Shown in pieces: positions 7,024 to 16,231 of a stretch of 64,000 nucleotides of DNA. The stretch comes from Alphaproteobacteria bacterium. Its GTDB lineage: Bacteria; Pseudomonadota; Alphaproteobacteria; Rhizobiales; Devosiaceae. Location of the stretch: NCBI GenBank assembly GCA_018828145.1, contig JAHJWO010000041.1, positions 124,001 to 188,000 on the forward strand. The letters run 5' to 3'. The translations under genes and the position numbers were made by a program. The notes beneath the pieces are model-generated. The model saw nothing but the letters and a program-made list of their open reading frames with translations, ran no database searches and had not been told where the DNA came from. Every line of letters begins with the position of its first letter. The stretch's first letter is position 1.

Positions 7024-9903
7024 CTAGCGCGCCAGCTGAGCCGACAGTTTCTTGCCGAATTCCGGGCCGGTCATTGCCGCGCCGAAGGCGAAGCCCTGGG
7101 CATAGCGACAGTTGAGCTGGCGCAGGCGTTCGATCTCGTCCAGCGTCTCGACGCCCTCGGCGATGACCATCAGGTCGAGGTCGGTCGCCAGTTGCACCAC
7201 CGCCTTGATGATCGGGCCCTGGGTATGGGCGATGCCGTTGGTCTCGCCCATCTTGATGAAGGGTTGCGGGATCTTGATGGTGTCGAAGGGGAAGCGGTGC
7301 AGATAGCTCAGCGATGAATGGCCGGTTCCGAAATCGTCGAGCGCCAGACCCAGGCCCAGATTGCGCAAGGCCTGCAGCATATAGGCGGAATGCTCGGGAT
7401 TGGTCATCACCTGGCTTTCGGTGATCTCGAGCTTGAGGCGACGCGCCAGTTCCTTGTCCTGACTGACCAGGTTGCGCATGTCGTTGAGCAGGGTCTCGGT
7501 GGCCAGCTGGGTGGGCGAGAGATTGACCGAGATGAAGAAATCCTCGGGCAGGCCCAGCGTCGTCATCCAGTCCTTGGCCTGGGCGGCTGATTGCTCGAAG
7601 GCGAGACGCCCGAGCTTTTCGATCTGGCCCGAGCGCTCGGCCAGGGGCACGAATTCGTCCGGATTGACCACGCCGCGCGTCGGATGCGTCCAGCGCATCA
7701 GTGCTTCAGCGCCGACGATCTGGCCGCTCTGGATATCCATGACCGGCTGGAATTGTACGTGCAGCTCGCCCTGCTTCATGCCGCGTTCGAGGTCTTCCTC
7801 GCTGGCGCGATTATAGGCGGCGATGGAGCGGGCGGAGGCGCGATAGGCCTCGATGCGGTCGCCGCCCAGGCGCTTGGCGTAATACATGGCCAGTTCGGCA
7901 TCGCGCAGCACATCGGCGGCGGTGGCCGGGTTGCTGTCATAGATGGTGACGCCAATCGAGGCCGACAGGGTCAGGTCGCGGTCGCCGAAATTGAACGGGG
8001 CCTTGAGCGCCTTGCGGATCTGCTCGGCGGTCTCGGCGATCTTGCCGGCGGCCTGCTCGGAGGCGAGGATCACCGCGAACTGGTCGCCCGTGACACGAGC
8101 AACGGTATCGAGCGGCCGCATGATGCGGGCGATGCGGCGCGAAATCGCGAGCAGGACCGAATCGGCAGCCGAATGGCCGATGCGTTCCTCAAGTTCCATG
8201 AAACGGTCGATATCGATGAGGAAGACGGCGGGCTTGGTACCGCCCGGCGTGCGCGCCCGTACCAGCGCGCGCTCCAGCCGGTCGAGAAACAGCATACGGT
8301 TGGGCAGGCCGGTCAGGCTGTCATGCACGGCATCGTGCAGCAGGCGCTCGCGGGAGGCGCGATCCTCGGTCACGTCCTGCAGGGTGCCGACGATGCGGTT
8401 GACCTGGCCATCGCCGCCCAGCACCGGCTTTACCCGCATGCGGAAGCTGCGATAGCTGCCGTCGTGGCCGGCAATGCGCATATCGGCGCTGACCTTGCCG
8501 CGGCGCAGCTCGACCAGTGTGTCGAAGGCGGTGCGGAAGCGGTCGCGGTCGTCGGGATGCACGCGATCGAGCCAGCGCTTGATGGCGCCGCGCAGGGCCC
8601 CGCGCTTTTCGCCTAGCCGCGTCGCCAGTTCGTCGCTGACCGAGACGCGATCGCGCTCGATATTCCAGTCAAAGACGAAGTCGCCCGAACCGGTCAGCGC
8701 CAGGGCGCGGCGTTCGACTTCCGATAACGTGCCGATCGACACCTGCCCCTCGGAAAAGGCGTGCTGCACCGCGGTAAAGCCGAGCAGCATGACGATGAGC
8801 ACGAGGCCGCCCCCGACCGCCGGCTGCGCCACGTCGTTGGAGACCTGCCCGGAGAGGACGAGCCAGGCATAGAACAGCCAGGAAATCAGGATGATCCAGG
8901 TCGGCACCAGCAGCACGGCGCGGTCATAGCCGCGGAGCGCCAGCAGCAGGATCAGGAAGAAGCCCGAGACGCCGAGCAGCGCCAGCACCAGGCGGGCGAT
9001 GGTGGCGGCGATGGCTGGTTGGAAGAAGGCAAAGGCGAACAGCGCCAGGAACAAAGCCGCCAGGCCCAGCGCCAGATGGATGAAGCGCAGGTGCCAGCGG
9101 TGGAGATTGAGATAGATGAACAGGAACCCGGCCAGGGTCGTGGCGATGCCGGCCTCGGCTGCTGCCCGCAGCGGTTGCACGCCACCTGCCGGCAGGCCGA
9201 GCAGGCGTCCCAACACGCCGAAATCGATGAGCAGATAGACCAGCACGGCCCAGGCAAAGGCGGCCGTCGCCGGGAAGACGCCGCGCCCCTTGACCACGAA
9301 CATGATGGTCAGGAACACCGCCGCCAGCGAGGCTACACCCAGCACCACGCCCCGGAACAGGGTGAAGGAGTTGACGTAGTCGCGATAGGCGTTGGGCTGC
9401 CACAGGTACAGCTCGGGCAGCTGTTCGCCCGTGAGTTCAGCCACAAAGGTCACCGTCGCGCCGGGGTCGAGCGTGACCTCGAACACATCGGCCTCGCTGT
9501 CGACCAGGCGGACCGGGCGGATGCCGGCGCTCGGCGTCAGCGCCTTGAGGCGATCATCGCCCAGATCAGGCTGGAAAATGCCGGAGCCAGGCAGGCGGAA
9601 GAAGGGCGCCACCAAGAGGCGCTCGATCTGCTGGTCGCTCTCGTTGCGCAGGGCGAAAAGGGCAAAGCTCGGATTGGTGCCCTGCTCGCTCGCCAGCACC
9701 TCAATGCGCCGGATGATGCCGTCTTCGCCCGGTGCGGTGGACAATTGCACGCGGCCATCCGTGCCGGGCTGAACCTCGATCACGTCGGACAGATTGACGG
9801 CATTGACGTCTTCGGGAACCGAGATGACTTCAAAAGCAGCGGCCGGAGCAAAGACGCCCAGCGCGAACGCAAGACACATCGCAAGTGCAAAGAGGTGACG
9901 CAT
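7024..9903 (-). CDS. Membrane sensor with PAS, degenerate GGDEF and EAL domains
   Basis: A 959-residue cyclic-di-GMP signalling protein. Order: signal peptide (1-23), periplasmic domain (~24-170), about seven membrane helices (~175-385, a 7TMR-DISM-like arrangement), PAS/PAC (~400-515), GGDEF (~520-690) and EAL (~700-950). The GGDEF signature reads TGDQF (residues 605-609), so cyclase activity is doubtful. The EAL domain retains EALMRW, VNLSPTQL, EITESQ, LDDFGTGHSS and EGVET, but the usual KID motif is KIP (Pro879). It is therefore more likely a phosphodiesterase or a nucleotide-sensing regulator than a cyclase. It is transcribed alone from a 168-bp upstream gap. Confidence 0.9.
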   Translation of the reverse strand: MRHLFALAMCLAFALGVFAPAAAFEVISVPEDVNAVNLSDVIEVQPGTDGRVQLSTAPGEDGIIRRIEVLASEQGTNPSFALFALRNESDQQIERLLVAPFFRLPGSGIFQPDLGDDRLKALTPSAGIRPVRLVDSEADVFEVTLDPGATVTFVAELTGEQLPELYLWQPNAYRDYVNSFTLFRGVVLGVASLAAVFLTIMFVVKGRGVFPATAAFAWAVLVYLLIDFGVLGRLLGLPAGGVQPLRAAAEAGIATTLAGFLFIYLNLHRWHLRFIHLALGLAALFLALFAFAFFQPAIAATIARLVLALLGVSGFFLILLLALRGYDRAVLLVPTWIILISWLFYAWLVLSGQVSNDVAQPAVGGGLVLIVMLLGFTAVQHAFSEGQVSIGTLSEVERRALALTGSGDFVFDWNIERDRVSVSDELATRLGEKRGALRGAIKRWLDRVHPDDRDRFRTAFDTLVELRRGKVSADMRIAGHDGSYRSFRMRVKPVLGGDGQVNRIVGTLQDVTEDRASRERLLHDAVHDSLTGLPNRMLFLDRLERALVRARTPGGTKPAVFLIDIDRFMELEERIGHSAADSVLLAISRRIARIMRPLDTVARVTGDQFAVILASEQAAGKIAETAEQIRKALKAPFNFGDRDLTLSASIGVTIYDSNPATAADVLRDAELAMYYAKRLGGDRIEAYRASARSIAAYNRASEEDLERGMKQGELHVQFQPVMDIQSGQIVGAEALMRWTHPTRGVVNPDEFVPLAERSGQIEKLGRLAFEQSAAQAKDWMTTLGLPEDFFISVNLSPTQLATETLLNDMRNLVSQDKELARRLKLEITESQVMTNPEHSAYMLQALRNLGLGLALDDFGTGHSSLSYLHRFPFDTIKIPQPFIKMGETNGIAHTQGPIIKAVVQLATDLDLMVIAEGVETLDEIERLRQLNCRYAQGFAFGAAMTGPEFGKKLSAQLAR

Positions 9904-10049
9904 CAGGGGCGATTATATCCTGCGGTAGGCTTCATTGTGGCAGCGCTTCAGCAAGGTCGCATAAAGCGACGACGCGCTGAGACGGCATCCTCTTGGCGGG
10001 AGCGCCCTTTGGTAGCGGGGATTGCCCCCTGCCACAAGCTTGCGGGGCT

Positions 10050-10065
10050 GTTGCCAATTGGCAAC
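10050..10065. repeat. Perfect 16-bp palindrome downstream of the GNAT gene
   Basis: GTTGCCAATTGGCAAC is a perfect palindrome that starts 5 bp beyond the stop codon of the acetyltransferase gene. It could form a 6-bp hairpin with an AATT loop at the end of the long ctaC-GNAT transcript or serve as an operator; no T-run is present. Confidence 0.4.
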
Positions 10066-10070
10066 AATGG

Positions 10071-10682
10071 TCACGCGTGGCGCCGGTTGAAGCGGCTGAT
10101 CTCGTAGCGTTCCTTGGTCAGGCCGAACAGCACGTGGTCTTCCCAGCGGCCATTGATCTGCAGATATTTCTCGGCAAAGCCTTCTTCGACAAAGCCATTC
10201 TTCTCCAGCACCCGGCGCGACGCGGTGTTGCCGGGCAGGAAGGCGGCGTGGATGCGGTGCAGATCCAGCGTGTCGAAGACGAATGGAAGGGTGGTCGCCA
10301 CCGCCTCGGTCATCAGCCCCTGGCCGGCAAAGGGCTGGCCCATCCAATAGCCGAGATTGACGAATTGCGCGGCGCGGCGACGCACATTGGACAGGGTGAT
10401 GCCACCAACCAGGGCTTCATCTCGGCCGGTCGTCAGGAAGATGAAAAAGGAATAGTCCGTCCCCTCCTCCGCCTCCTCGCGCGCGCGCCTGACGCGCTGC
10501 GCAAAGACGCGACGACCGAGATCGGCCTCGGTCCAGCGGGGTTCGAAGGGCCTGAGGAAATCCCGGCTGGAATGGCGCAGTGCGTACCAGTCCTCATAGT
10601 CTGCCATCAGCGGCAGGCGCAGCAGCAGGCGCTGCCCGCGCAGGGCAATCAGAGGAGCGGGGGATGACCAGGGCCAGAGCAT
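10071..10682 (-). CDS. GNAT N-acetyltransferase, RimJ-like
   Basis: A 203-residue acetyl-CoA-dependent acyltransferase of the RimJ/RimL type. The motifs LGYWMGQPFAGQGLMTEAV (acetyl-CoA pyrophosphate loop) and LHRIHAAFLPGNTASRRVLEKNGF are diagnostic. Members acetylate N-termini of ribosomal proteins or other substrates; the exact target cannot be told. It is the last gene of a long minus-strand run, 15 bp after the M16 peptidase gene, an association common in Hyphomicrobiales (thrC - peptidase - acetyltransferase). Confidence 0.9.
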   Translation of the reverse strand: MLWPWSSPAPLIALRGQRLLLRLPLMADYEDWYALRHSSRDFLRPFEPRWTEADLGRRVFAQRVRRAREEAEEGTDYSFFIFLTTGRDEALVGGITLSNVRRRAAQFVNLGYWMGQPFAGQGLMTEAVATTLPFVFDTLDLHRIHAAFLPGNTASRRVLEKNGFVEEGFAEKYLQINGRWEDHVLFGLTKERYEISRFNRRHA

Positions 10683-10697
10683 GGCGTGTCGGCGGCC

Positions 10698-11960
10698 TCA
10701 GCGCTTGAGCTGGTCGCCGATGGCGCCCACATCGGCAAGATGGCCGATAGGCCCGATTCCGGCCAGCGTTGGCGACCCCTGCGTGAGGATCTGTTCGGCC
10801 ACTTCCTGCACCCGGTGGGCCGTGATGCGGTTGATGCGCTCCACGGTCTCGGCCATGGGGATGGGCCTGCCCCACAATATCTGCTGACGTGCCAGCTGGC
10901 CCGCCCGCGCCGAAGGGCTCTCCAGCGACATCAGCAGGCCGGCCCTGATCTGGTTGCGGACGCGGATCACTTCCTCGTCGGTAATGGTCTCGGTGGCGCG
11001 CTTAAGCTCGTCGAGCACGACAGGGACCAGGTCGGCTACCTCGTCCTGGCCGGTGGCCGCGGCGACGCCGAAGACGCCACTATCGGCAAAGGCCCAGTGG
11101 AAGGAATAGACCGAGTAGCACAGCCCGCGCTTCTCGCGCACTTCCTGGAACAGGCGGGAGCTCATGCCGCCGCCCAGGATAGAGGCCAGCACCTGCGCGG
11201 CATAGAAGCCGTCGGAATTATAGGCCCTGCCTTCGAAGCCGAGGACGATATGAGCCTGTTCGTGATCGGAGATGAGGCGCTCTTCGCCGCCCTGATATTC
11301 GGCGCGCTGGGGGGCCGGCGCCCCATTGGGCTTGAGATCGGCAAAGCGGTCTCGCGCCACTTCGACCAGCCCGTCATGATCGACATTGCCCGCCGCTGCC
11401 AGCACCATGTGGTCACCCACATAGTTGCGGTTCATGTATTTGCGGACGGTGTCGGGCGTGAATTCGCGCACCGAATCAACCGTGCCAAGAATAGTGCGGC
11501 CGATGGGCTGGGTGGGGAAAGCCGCAGCCTGGAACAGGTCGAAGACATGATCGTCGGGATTGTCGCGCGCCGCGCCGATCTCCTGGACGATGACCTGTTT
11601 CTCGCGCGTCAGTTCGTCGTCGTCGAACAGGGAATTCTGCAGGATGTCTGACAGGATGTCGGCGGCCAGAACCACGTCATCCTTCAGTACGCGGGCGAAA
11701 TAGCCGGTATGCTCGATGGAGGTTGCGGCATTGAGGTCGCCGCCGACATTTTCGATGGCCTCGGCGATCTGCAGCGCGGTGCGCGAGGTCGTGCCCTTGA
11801 AGGCCATATGTTCGAGCAGGTGGGAAATGCCGTGTTCGGCCTTGCGCTCACTGCGCGCACCGGCCTTGACCCAGACGCCGAGGGAGGCACTTTCGAGATG
11901 CGGCATGTCATCGGTGAGCACCACCATGCCGTTGTCCAGGGTCGTCGATTGTACGCTCAC
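10698..11960 (-). CDS. M16 family zinc metallopeptidase (processing-peptidase-like)
   Basis: A 420-residue pitrilysin-family protease related to the mitochondrial processing peptidase beta subunit. The inverted zinc motif HxxEH is intact at His47-Glu50-His51 (HLLEHMAFKGT), and the distal glutamate region follows near residue 127. A GTG start with a GAGGAGG Shine-Dalgarno sequence is used. The glycine-rich loop LGGGMSSRLFQEVREKRGLCY is also intact, so the enzyme should be active. It sits between thrC and the GNAT gene with short gaps. Confidence 0.93.
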   Translation of the reverse strand: MSVQSTTLDNGMVVLTDDMPHLESASLGVWVKAGARSERKAEHGISHLLEHMAFKGTTSRTALQIAEAIENVGGDLNAATSIEHTGYFARVLKDDVVLAADILSDILQNSLFDDDELTREKQVIVQEIGAARDNPDDHVFDLFQAAAFPTQPIGRTILGTVDSVREFTPDTVRKYMNRNYVGDHMVLAAAGNVDHDGLVEVARDRFADLKPNGAPAPQRAEYQGGEERLISDHEQAHIVLGFEGRAYNSDGFYAAQVLASILGGGMSSRLFQEVREKRGLCYSVYSFHWAFADSGVFGVAAATGQDEVADLVPVVLDELKRATETITDEEVIRVRNQIRAGLLMSLESPSARAGQLARQQILWGRPIPMAETVERINRITAHRVQEVAEQILTQGSPTLAGIGPIGHLADVGAIGDQLKR

Positions 11961-12014
11961 GCTAGGCTCCTCCTCGAGGCCTGGCGGTCGAGCGACCGCC
12001 GGCCCCCGAATGCG

Positions 12015-13406
12015 TCAGGCAGCGCGCGTACGCGCTGAGATGAAGTCTTCGACCGCTGTCTGGTCGTTGGCAAGGATGCTGAGACGCTCCTCGCGCGAAT
12101 GCAGGTCGGCCAGCCATGTTGGCAATGCGGGGGCAATGCCCGATGCTGCCTCGACCGCTGCGGGGAACTTGGCCGGATGGGCGGTCGCCAGTGTGACCAT
12201 GGGGGTCGCCCCCAGATGCGTCCGCGCCACATGGGCGCCCACGGCAGTATGCGGGTCGAGCAGATAGCCCGAAGCCGCAAGCGTATTGGCAATCGTCGCC
12301 TTCGTTTCCGCTTCACCTGTGGTGCCGGCCGCGAAATCGCGGCGGATGGCGGCCAGGGCGTGGTCCGGCAGGGCAAAGCCGCCGGATTGCTTGAGACTGT
12401 CCATCATGCGTATCACGGCAGTCGCGTCGCGCCCGGCTGCCTCGAACAGCAGGCGCTCGAAATTGGACGAGATCTGGATATCCATCGATGGGCTGATGGT
12501 GGGCGCCACGCCATCCATCTCGTAGCGGCCCGTATCGAAGGTGCGGCGCAGGATGTCGTTGGCATTGGTGGCGATGATCAGCCGCTCGATGGGCAGGCCC
12601 ATGGCCTTGGCGCAATAGCCGGCAAAGATGTCACCGAAATTGCCGGTGGGCACGGTGAAACTGATCTTGCGCTGCGGGGCGCCCAGCGAAACGGCGGCCG
12701 TGAAGTAATAGACGATCTGCGCGACGATGCGGCCCCAATTGATGGAATTGACGCCGGATAGGCGCACATGGTCGCGGAATTTGTGGTTGTTGAACATCGC
12801 CTTGACGATGTTCTGGCAGTCGTCGAACGTACCTTCGAGCGCGATGTTGTGCACATTGGCGTCGAGCACCGTGGTCATCTGCAGGCGCTGCACCGGTGAG
12901 GTGCGACCGCGCGGATGCAGGATGAAGATGTCGGTGGTGTCACGCCCGCGAAAGGCCTCGATTGCGGCGGAGCCGGTGTCGCCTGATGTAGCGCCAACAA
13001 TGGTCGCCTTGAGCCCGCGCTCGGCTAGGATGTGGTCCATTATCCGGCTGAGGAACTGCATGGCCACGTCCTTGAAGGCCAGCGTCGGCCCGTGGAACAG
13101 CTCCAGCACGAAGTGGTTCGGCTCGAGCTCGAGCAGTGGCGCCACCGAGGGATGGCGGAACACGGCGTAGGATTCGTCGATGATGGCCTTGAGTCGCTCC
13201 GGGGCGATTTCGTCGCCGGTGAAGCGGCTGATGATGGCATAGGCCACATCGGCATAGGGCTTGCCGGCAAAGGCGGCGATATCCGCGGCGCTGACCTGGG
13301 GCCAGCTCTGGGGCACGTAGAGCCCGCCGTCGGAGGCCAGGCCCGCGAGAACCGAGTCGGAGAAGCCGAGCGCTGGCGCCTGGCCGCGCGTGGAGACAAA
13401 CTGCAT
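12015..13406 (-). CDS. thrC: Threonine synthase
   Basis: A 463-residue PLP enzyme that converts O-phosphohomoserine to threonine. The PLP lysine is K112 in HGPTLAFKDVAMQFL, and the phosphate-binding GATSGDTGSAAIEAFRG loop is present. Length and domain order fit the longer type II threonine synthases of bacteria and yeast. It is 68 bp downstream of SURF1 and 54 bp upstream of the M16 peptidase, on the same strand as the oxidase operon, so read-through is likely. Confidence 0.97.
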   Translation of the reverse strand: MQFVSTRGQAPALGFSDSVLAGLASDGGLYVPQSWPQVSAADIAAFAGKPYADVAYAIISRFTGDEIAPERLKAIIDESYAVFRHPSVAPLLELEPNHFVLELFHGPTLAFKDVAMQFLSRIMDHILAERGLKATIVGATSGDTGSAAIEAFRGRDTTDIFILHPRGRTSPVQRLQMTTVLDANVHNIALEGTFDDCQNIVKAMFNNHKFRDHVRLSGVNSINWGRIVAQIVYYFTAAVSLGAPQRKISFTVPTGNFGDIFAGYCAKAMGLPIERLIIATNANDILRRTFDTGRYEMDGVAPTISPSMDIQISSNFERLLFEAAGRDATAVIRMMDSLKQSGGFALPDHALAAIRRDFAAGTTGEAETKATIANTLAASGYLLDPHTAVGAHVARTHLGATPMVTLATAHPAKFPAAVEAASGIAPALPTWLADLHSREERLSILANDQTAVEDFISARTRAA

Positions 13407-13474
13407 TCGGGGGAAGAGCCCTTTTAGAATTGTCGCAACCTATTCAAACAGGGGATGAACCGCAAGTTTGCCGC

Positions 13475-14233
13475 TCAACCCTTGCTGGCGGCACGCTGCC
13501 GGGCCAGCCAGAAGCCCAGCATGACGACGGCGACAATAGCAAAGCCGTACCATGTATAGGCATAGCCCAGATGGTTGTTGGGGAATTCGACCACCGTCTC
13601 CCCGCCCTGCGGCAGCTCCCCTGCCGGTCCGGCCGGCAGATCGACATAGAAGGGCGCAAAAGGCGCGAGGGCAGGATCGACCATGGCGGCGAGACGCTCG
13701 GGATCGCGCACCCATTCGATGCGGTCGGAGGTATTGGGGCCGGGCGTCATGAAGCCGGCGGCCTCGCCTGGGCGCAGGAGGCCACTGATGGTAACGAGGC
13801 CGTCCTCGCCTTGGGGATCGGTCACCGCGGCTTCCTGGAAGTCTTCAGGGATGAAGCCGCGATTGACGAAAACGGTGCCGCCTTCGGCGAGAACGAAGGG
13901 CGTGACGACCCAGTAGCCGGGGCCGGAGGCCGGGCCCCGGGCATTGGCGAGGCTCGTGAAGACCGTCACGGTCTGGTTGTAGCGGAAGGTGCCCGTCAGG
14001 GCGACGGGCAGAAAATTGAGCGCTTCGAGATCGAGGCTGTTCCACTGGTCGGCTGGGGGCACTGGTATCGGATCGGCATTGAGCCGCGCCGCGACGGCGG
14101 CGATCAGCGCATCCTTTTCGGCCAGGCGTTGCATCTGCCAGGAGCCGAGCCAGACGCAGGTGGCGGCAAGCGCCAGCATGAGGACAACGAAGGTCCAGGT
14201 CATCACCGGTCCGAGGCCGCGTCTCTCGCTCAT
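13475..14233 (-). CDS. SURF1 family cytochrome oxidase assembly protein
   Basis: A 252-residue inner-membrane protein with one helix near each end (residues ~11-30 and ~225-245) around a periplasmic domain, the SURF1 topology. The motifs LGSWQMQRLAEKDALI, GPGYWVVTPF and VFVNRGFIP are typical. SURF1 proteins help deliver or insert heme a during assembly of subunit I. The start overlaps the DUF983 stop by four bases (ATGA), showing coupling within the oxidase operon. Confidence 0.93.
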   Translation of the reverse strand: MSERRGLGPVMTWTFVVLMLALAATCVWLGSWQMQRLAEKDALIAAVAARLNADPIPVPPADQWNSLDLEALNFLPVALTGTFRYNQTVTVFTSLANARGPASGPGYWVVTPFVLAEGGTVFVNRGFIPEDFQEAAVTDPQGEDGLVTISGLLRPGEAAGFMTPGPNTSDRIEWVRDPERLAAMVDPALAPFAPFYVDLPAGPAGELPQGGETVVEFPNNHLGYAYTWYGFAIVAVVMLGFWLARQRAASKG

Positions 14234-14583
14234 TGGTGGCCCTCATGGGCGTCATGCCGGTATTGCAGCGCGATGAGCACGCCCTTGAAGGGCGGCAGCA
14301 GCGCGAGCGAGAGCAGTATTGTGACCGGAATCCACAACATCAGGTGGACATAGGGTGGCGGGTTGAACAGGGCGCCGACAGCCAAAGCGAGCACCATGAC
14401 GATGGGCGCGACGAGGAAGATGACAAAGATCGCCGGACCGTCGCCGCTGTCGGCGAATTTGAGATCAAGCCCGCAGGACGAGCAGGCCGGCGCCAGCTTG
14501 AGATAGCCGGTGAACAGCTTGCCCTCGCCGCAGCGTGGGCAGCGGCATTTGAGGCCGGTGATGATCGGGGCGGGTCGGGCCAT
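14230..14583 (-). CDS. DUF983 family zinc-ribbon membrane protein
   Basis: A 117-residue protein with a four-cysteine zinc ribbon at the N-terminus (CRCPRCGEGKLF and CSSCGLDL) followed by two membrane helices. DUF983 genes are regularly found between ctaE and SURF1 in alphaproteobacteria, as here, and are assumed to help oxidase assembly; no molecular role is established. It lies 63 bp after ctaE and overlaps the SURF1 start. Confidence 0.9.
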   Translation of the reverse strand: MARPAPIITGLKCRCPRCGEGKLFTGYLKLAPACSSCGLDLKFADSGDGPAIFVIFLVAPIVMVLALAVGALFNPPPYVHLMLWIPVTILLSLALLPPFKGVLIALQYRHDAHEGHQ

Positions 14584-14646
14584 AGGGCCTCCAAATGGAT
14601 CGGGGCGCAGCCTGTGGCCGCGCCCCGTAAAGATGTCCGGCCGATG

Positions 14647-15480
14647 CTAGTGGTGGATCGCCACGCCCCAGCTGCCCCAGACGTAGATGGAGGCAAACAG
14701 GAACAGCCACACCACGTCCACGAAATGCCAGTACCAGGCGGCAAATTCGAAGCCGAGATGGCGTTCGGGGGTGAAGTCGCCACGCAGGGCCCGGATCAGG
14801 CAGACCAGCAGGAAGATGGTGCCGACCAGCACGTGGAAACCATGCAGACCGGTCGCCATGAAGAAGGTGGCGCCATACATGTTGCCGCCGAAGCTGAAGC
14901 CGGCTTCCATATATTCGATGGCCTGCACGCAGGTGAAGATCGCGCCGAGCAGCACGGTGAGGACGAGGCCCCACTTGAGGCCTTCGCGGTCATTCTCGAG
15001 CAGCGCATGGTGCGCCCAGGTCACGGTGGTGCCCGAGGTCAGCAGCAGCAGCGTATTGAACAGCGGCAGGTGGAAGGGGTCGAACAGCTCGATGCCGGTC
15101 GGCGGCCAGACACCGCCGGTGGCGGCGACGCGGGCATATTGCTCGACGTCATCGAGGCGGAAGAAGCCGTCGAAATAGGCCCAGAAGAAACCGAAGAACA
15201 CCATCACTTCGGAAGCGATGAAGAGCATCATGCCATAGCGGTGATGCATCTGCACGACCGCGGTGTGGTCACCCTGGTTGGCTTCCTTGATGACGTCGCT
15301 CCACCACGCATACATGGTGTAGAGCACGCCCACGAGGCCGATGAAGAAGACCCACGGGGTCCATTCGTGCATCCAGAAGATGCCGCCCATGGCCATGATG
15401 AGGACCGCAACCGACATGACGAACGGCCACGGGCTCGGCTCGACCATGTGGTAATCGTGGTTCTTGGCTATTCCGGCCAT
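14647..15480 (-). CDS. ctaE: Cytochrome c oxidase subunit III
   Basis: A 277-residue membrane protein with about seven helices, subunit III of the aa3-type terminal oxidase. Family motifs include FFGFFWAYFDGFFR, TLLLLTSGTTVTWAHHAL and ATGLHGFHVLVGTIFL. Subunit III stabilises subunit I and binds lipids near the D-channel entrance. It starts 2 bp after the ctaG stop codon, so the pair is translated together. Confidence 0.97.
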   Translation of the reverse strand: MAGIAKNHDYHMVEPSPWPFVMSVAVLIMAMGGIFWMHEWTPWVFFIGLVGVLYTMYAWWSDVIKEANQGDHTAVVQMHHRYGMMLFIASEVMVFFGFFWAYFDGFFRLDDVEQYARVAATGGVWPPTGIELFDPFHLPLFNTLLLLTSGTTVTWAHHALLENDREGLKWGLVLTVLLGAIFTCVQAIEYMEAGFSFGGNMYGATFFMATGLHGFHVLVGTIFLLVCLIRALRGDFTPERHLGFEFAAWYWHFVDVVWLFLFASIYVWGSWGVAIHH

Positions 15481-15482
15481 AG

Positions 15483-16049
15483 TCAGCTTCCCTCGTTGTC
15501 TGAAGCGTAGAAAGTGTAGGAGAGTGTGATCTCGTTGACAGTGGCAAGCTCGTGATTGTCCGCCAGTTCGGGATCGATGAAGAAGACGATCGGCATGTCC
15601 ACGGTTTCACCGGGCTGCAGCGTCTGCTCGGTAAAGCAGAAGCACTCGATCTTGTTGAAATAGGCGCCGGCCTTGGCGGGCGAGACGTTGAACACGGCCG
15701 TGCCGGTGATCGGCTCGTCCGAATTGTTGGTCGCCACGTAGTTGACGGTATCGACCATGCCGATGCGATCGGTGATCGAGGCGGCCGGGGTAACCGACCA
15801 GGCCAGGTCATTGGCCACGTTGGAATCGAAACGCACGGTCATTTCGCGTGCAATGGCGCCCTTGGGGCTGTCACCGGCCACCTGCGTGGTGCCGCCAAAG
15901 CCGGTCAGCTGGCAGAACAGCTGGTAGAGCGGCACCGAAGCATAGGCGAGGCCGACCATGCCGGCGGCGATGAACAGGCCGGCAAAGGCCACGCGCCGGT
16001 TGCGGCGCGCCATTGCAGGATCGATCGCGGGATTGGTCAGATCAACCAT
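15483..16049 (-). CDS. ctaG: Cytochrome c oxidase assembly protein CtaG/Cox11
   Basis: A 188-residue copper chaperone for the CuB centre of subunit I, anchored by one N-terminal helix (residues ~18-40) with a periplasmic Ig-like domain. The copper-binding CFCF motif is present in FNKIECFCFTEQTLQPGE. VPLYQLFCQLTGFGGTTQ just after the membrane helix is also diagnostic. It overlaps the small CoxF-like gene by one base (TGATG). Confidence 0.96.
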   Translation of the reverse strand: MVDLTNPAIDPAMARRNRRVAFAGLFIAAGMVGLAYASVPLYQLFCQLTGFGGTTQVAGDSPKGAIAREMTVRFDSNVANDLAWSVTPAASITDRIGMVDTVNYVATNNSDEPITGTAVFNVSPAKAGAYFNKIECFCFTEQTLQPGETVDMPIVFFIDPELADNHELATVNEITLSYTFYASDNEGS

Positions 16050-16231
16050 CAGAGTGTCCGGTCAAACAGAGCGGGGCCCATCTTGATGATGGTCAGCGCA
16101 TAGAATGTCACGGCGAACAGCGCCAGGCCCAAAGCAATGGCAATAGAGCGGCGCCGGCGCAGGCGGGCGCGCGCTGCGGCGATCTCGGGCGTATCGACTT
16201 CGACGCTGCGGATTTCGTTCGGTGCGCTCAT
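16049..16231 (-). CDS. Small CoxF-like membrane protein of the oxidase operon
   Basis: A 60-residue protein with a charged, Arg-rich N-terminus (ARARLRRRRS) and a single membrane helix at residues ~29-48. Position between ctaB and ctaG and its size match the small CoxF/hypothetical proteins of alphaproteobacterial oxidase operons. Both ends overlap neighbours by one base through TGATG junctions. The function is unknown; an assembly or small-subunit role is inference from position. Confidence 0.8.
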   Translation of the reverse strand: MSAPNEIRSVEVDTPEIAAARARLRRRRSIAIALGLALFAVTFYALTIIKMGPALFDRTL

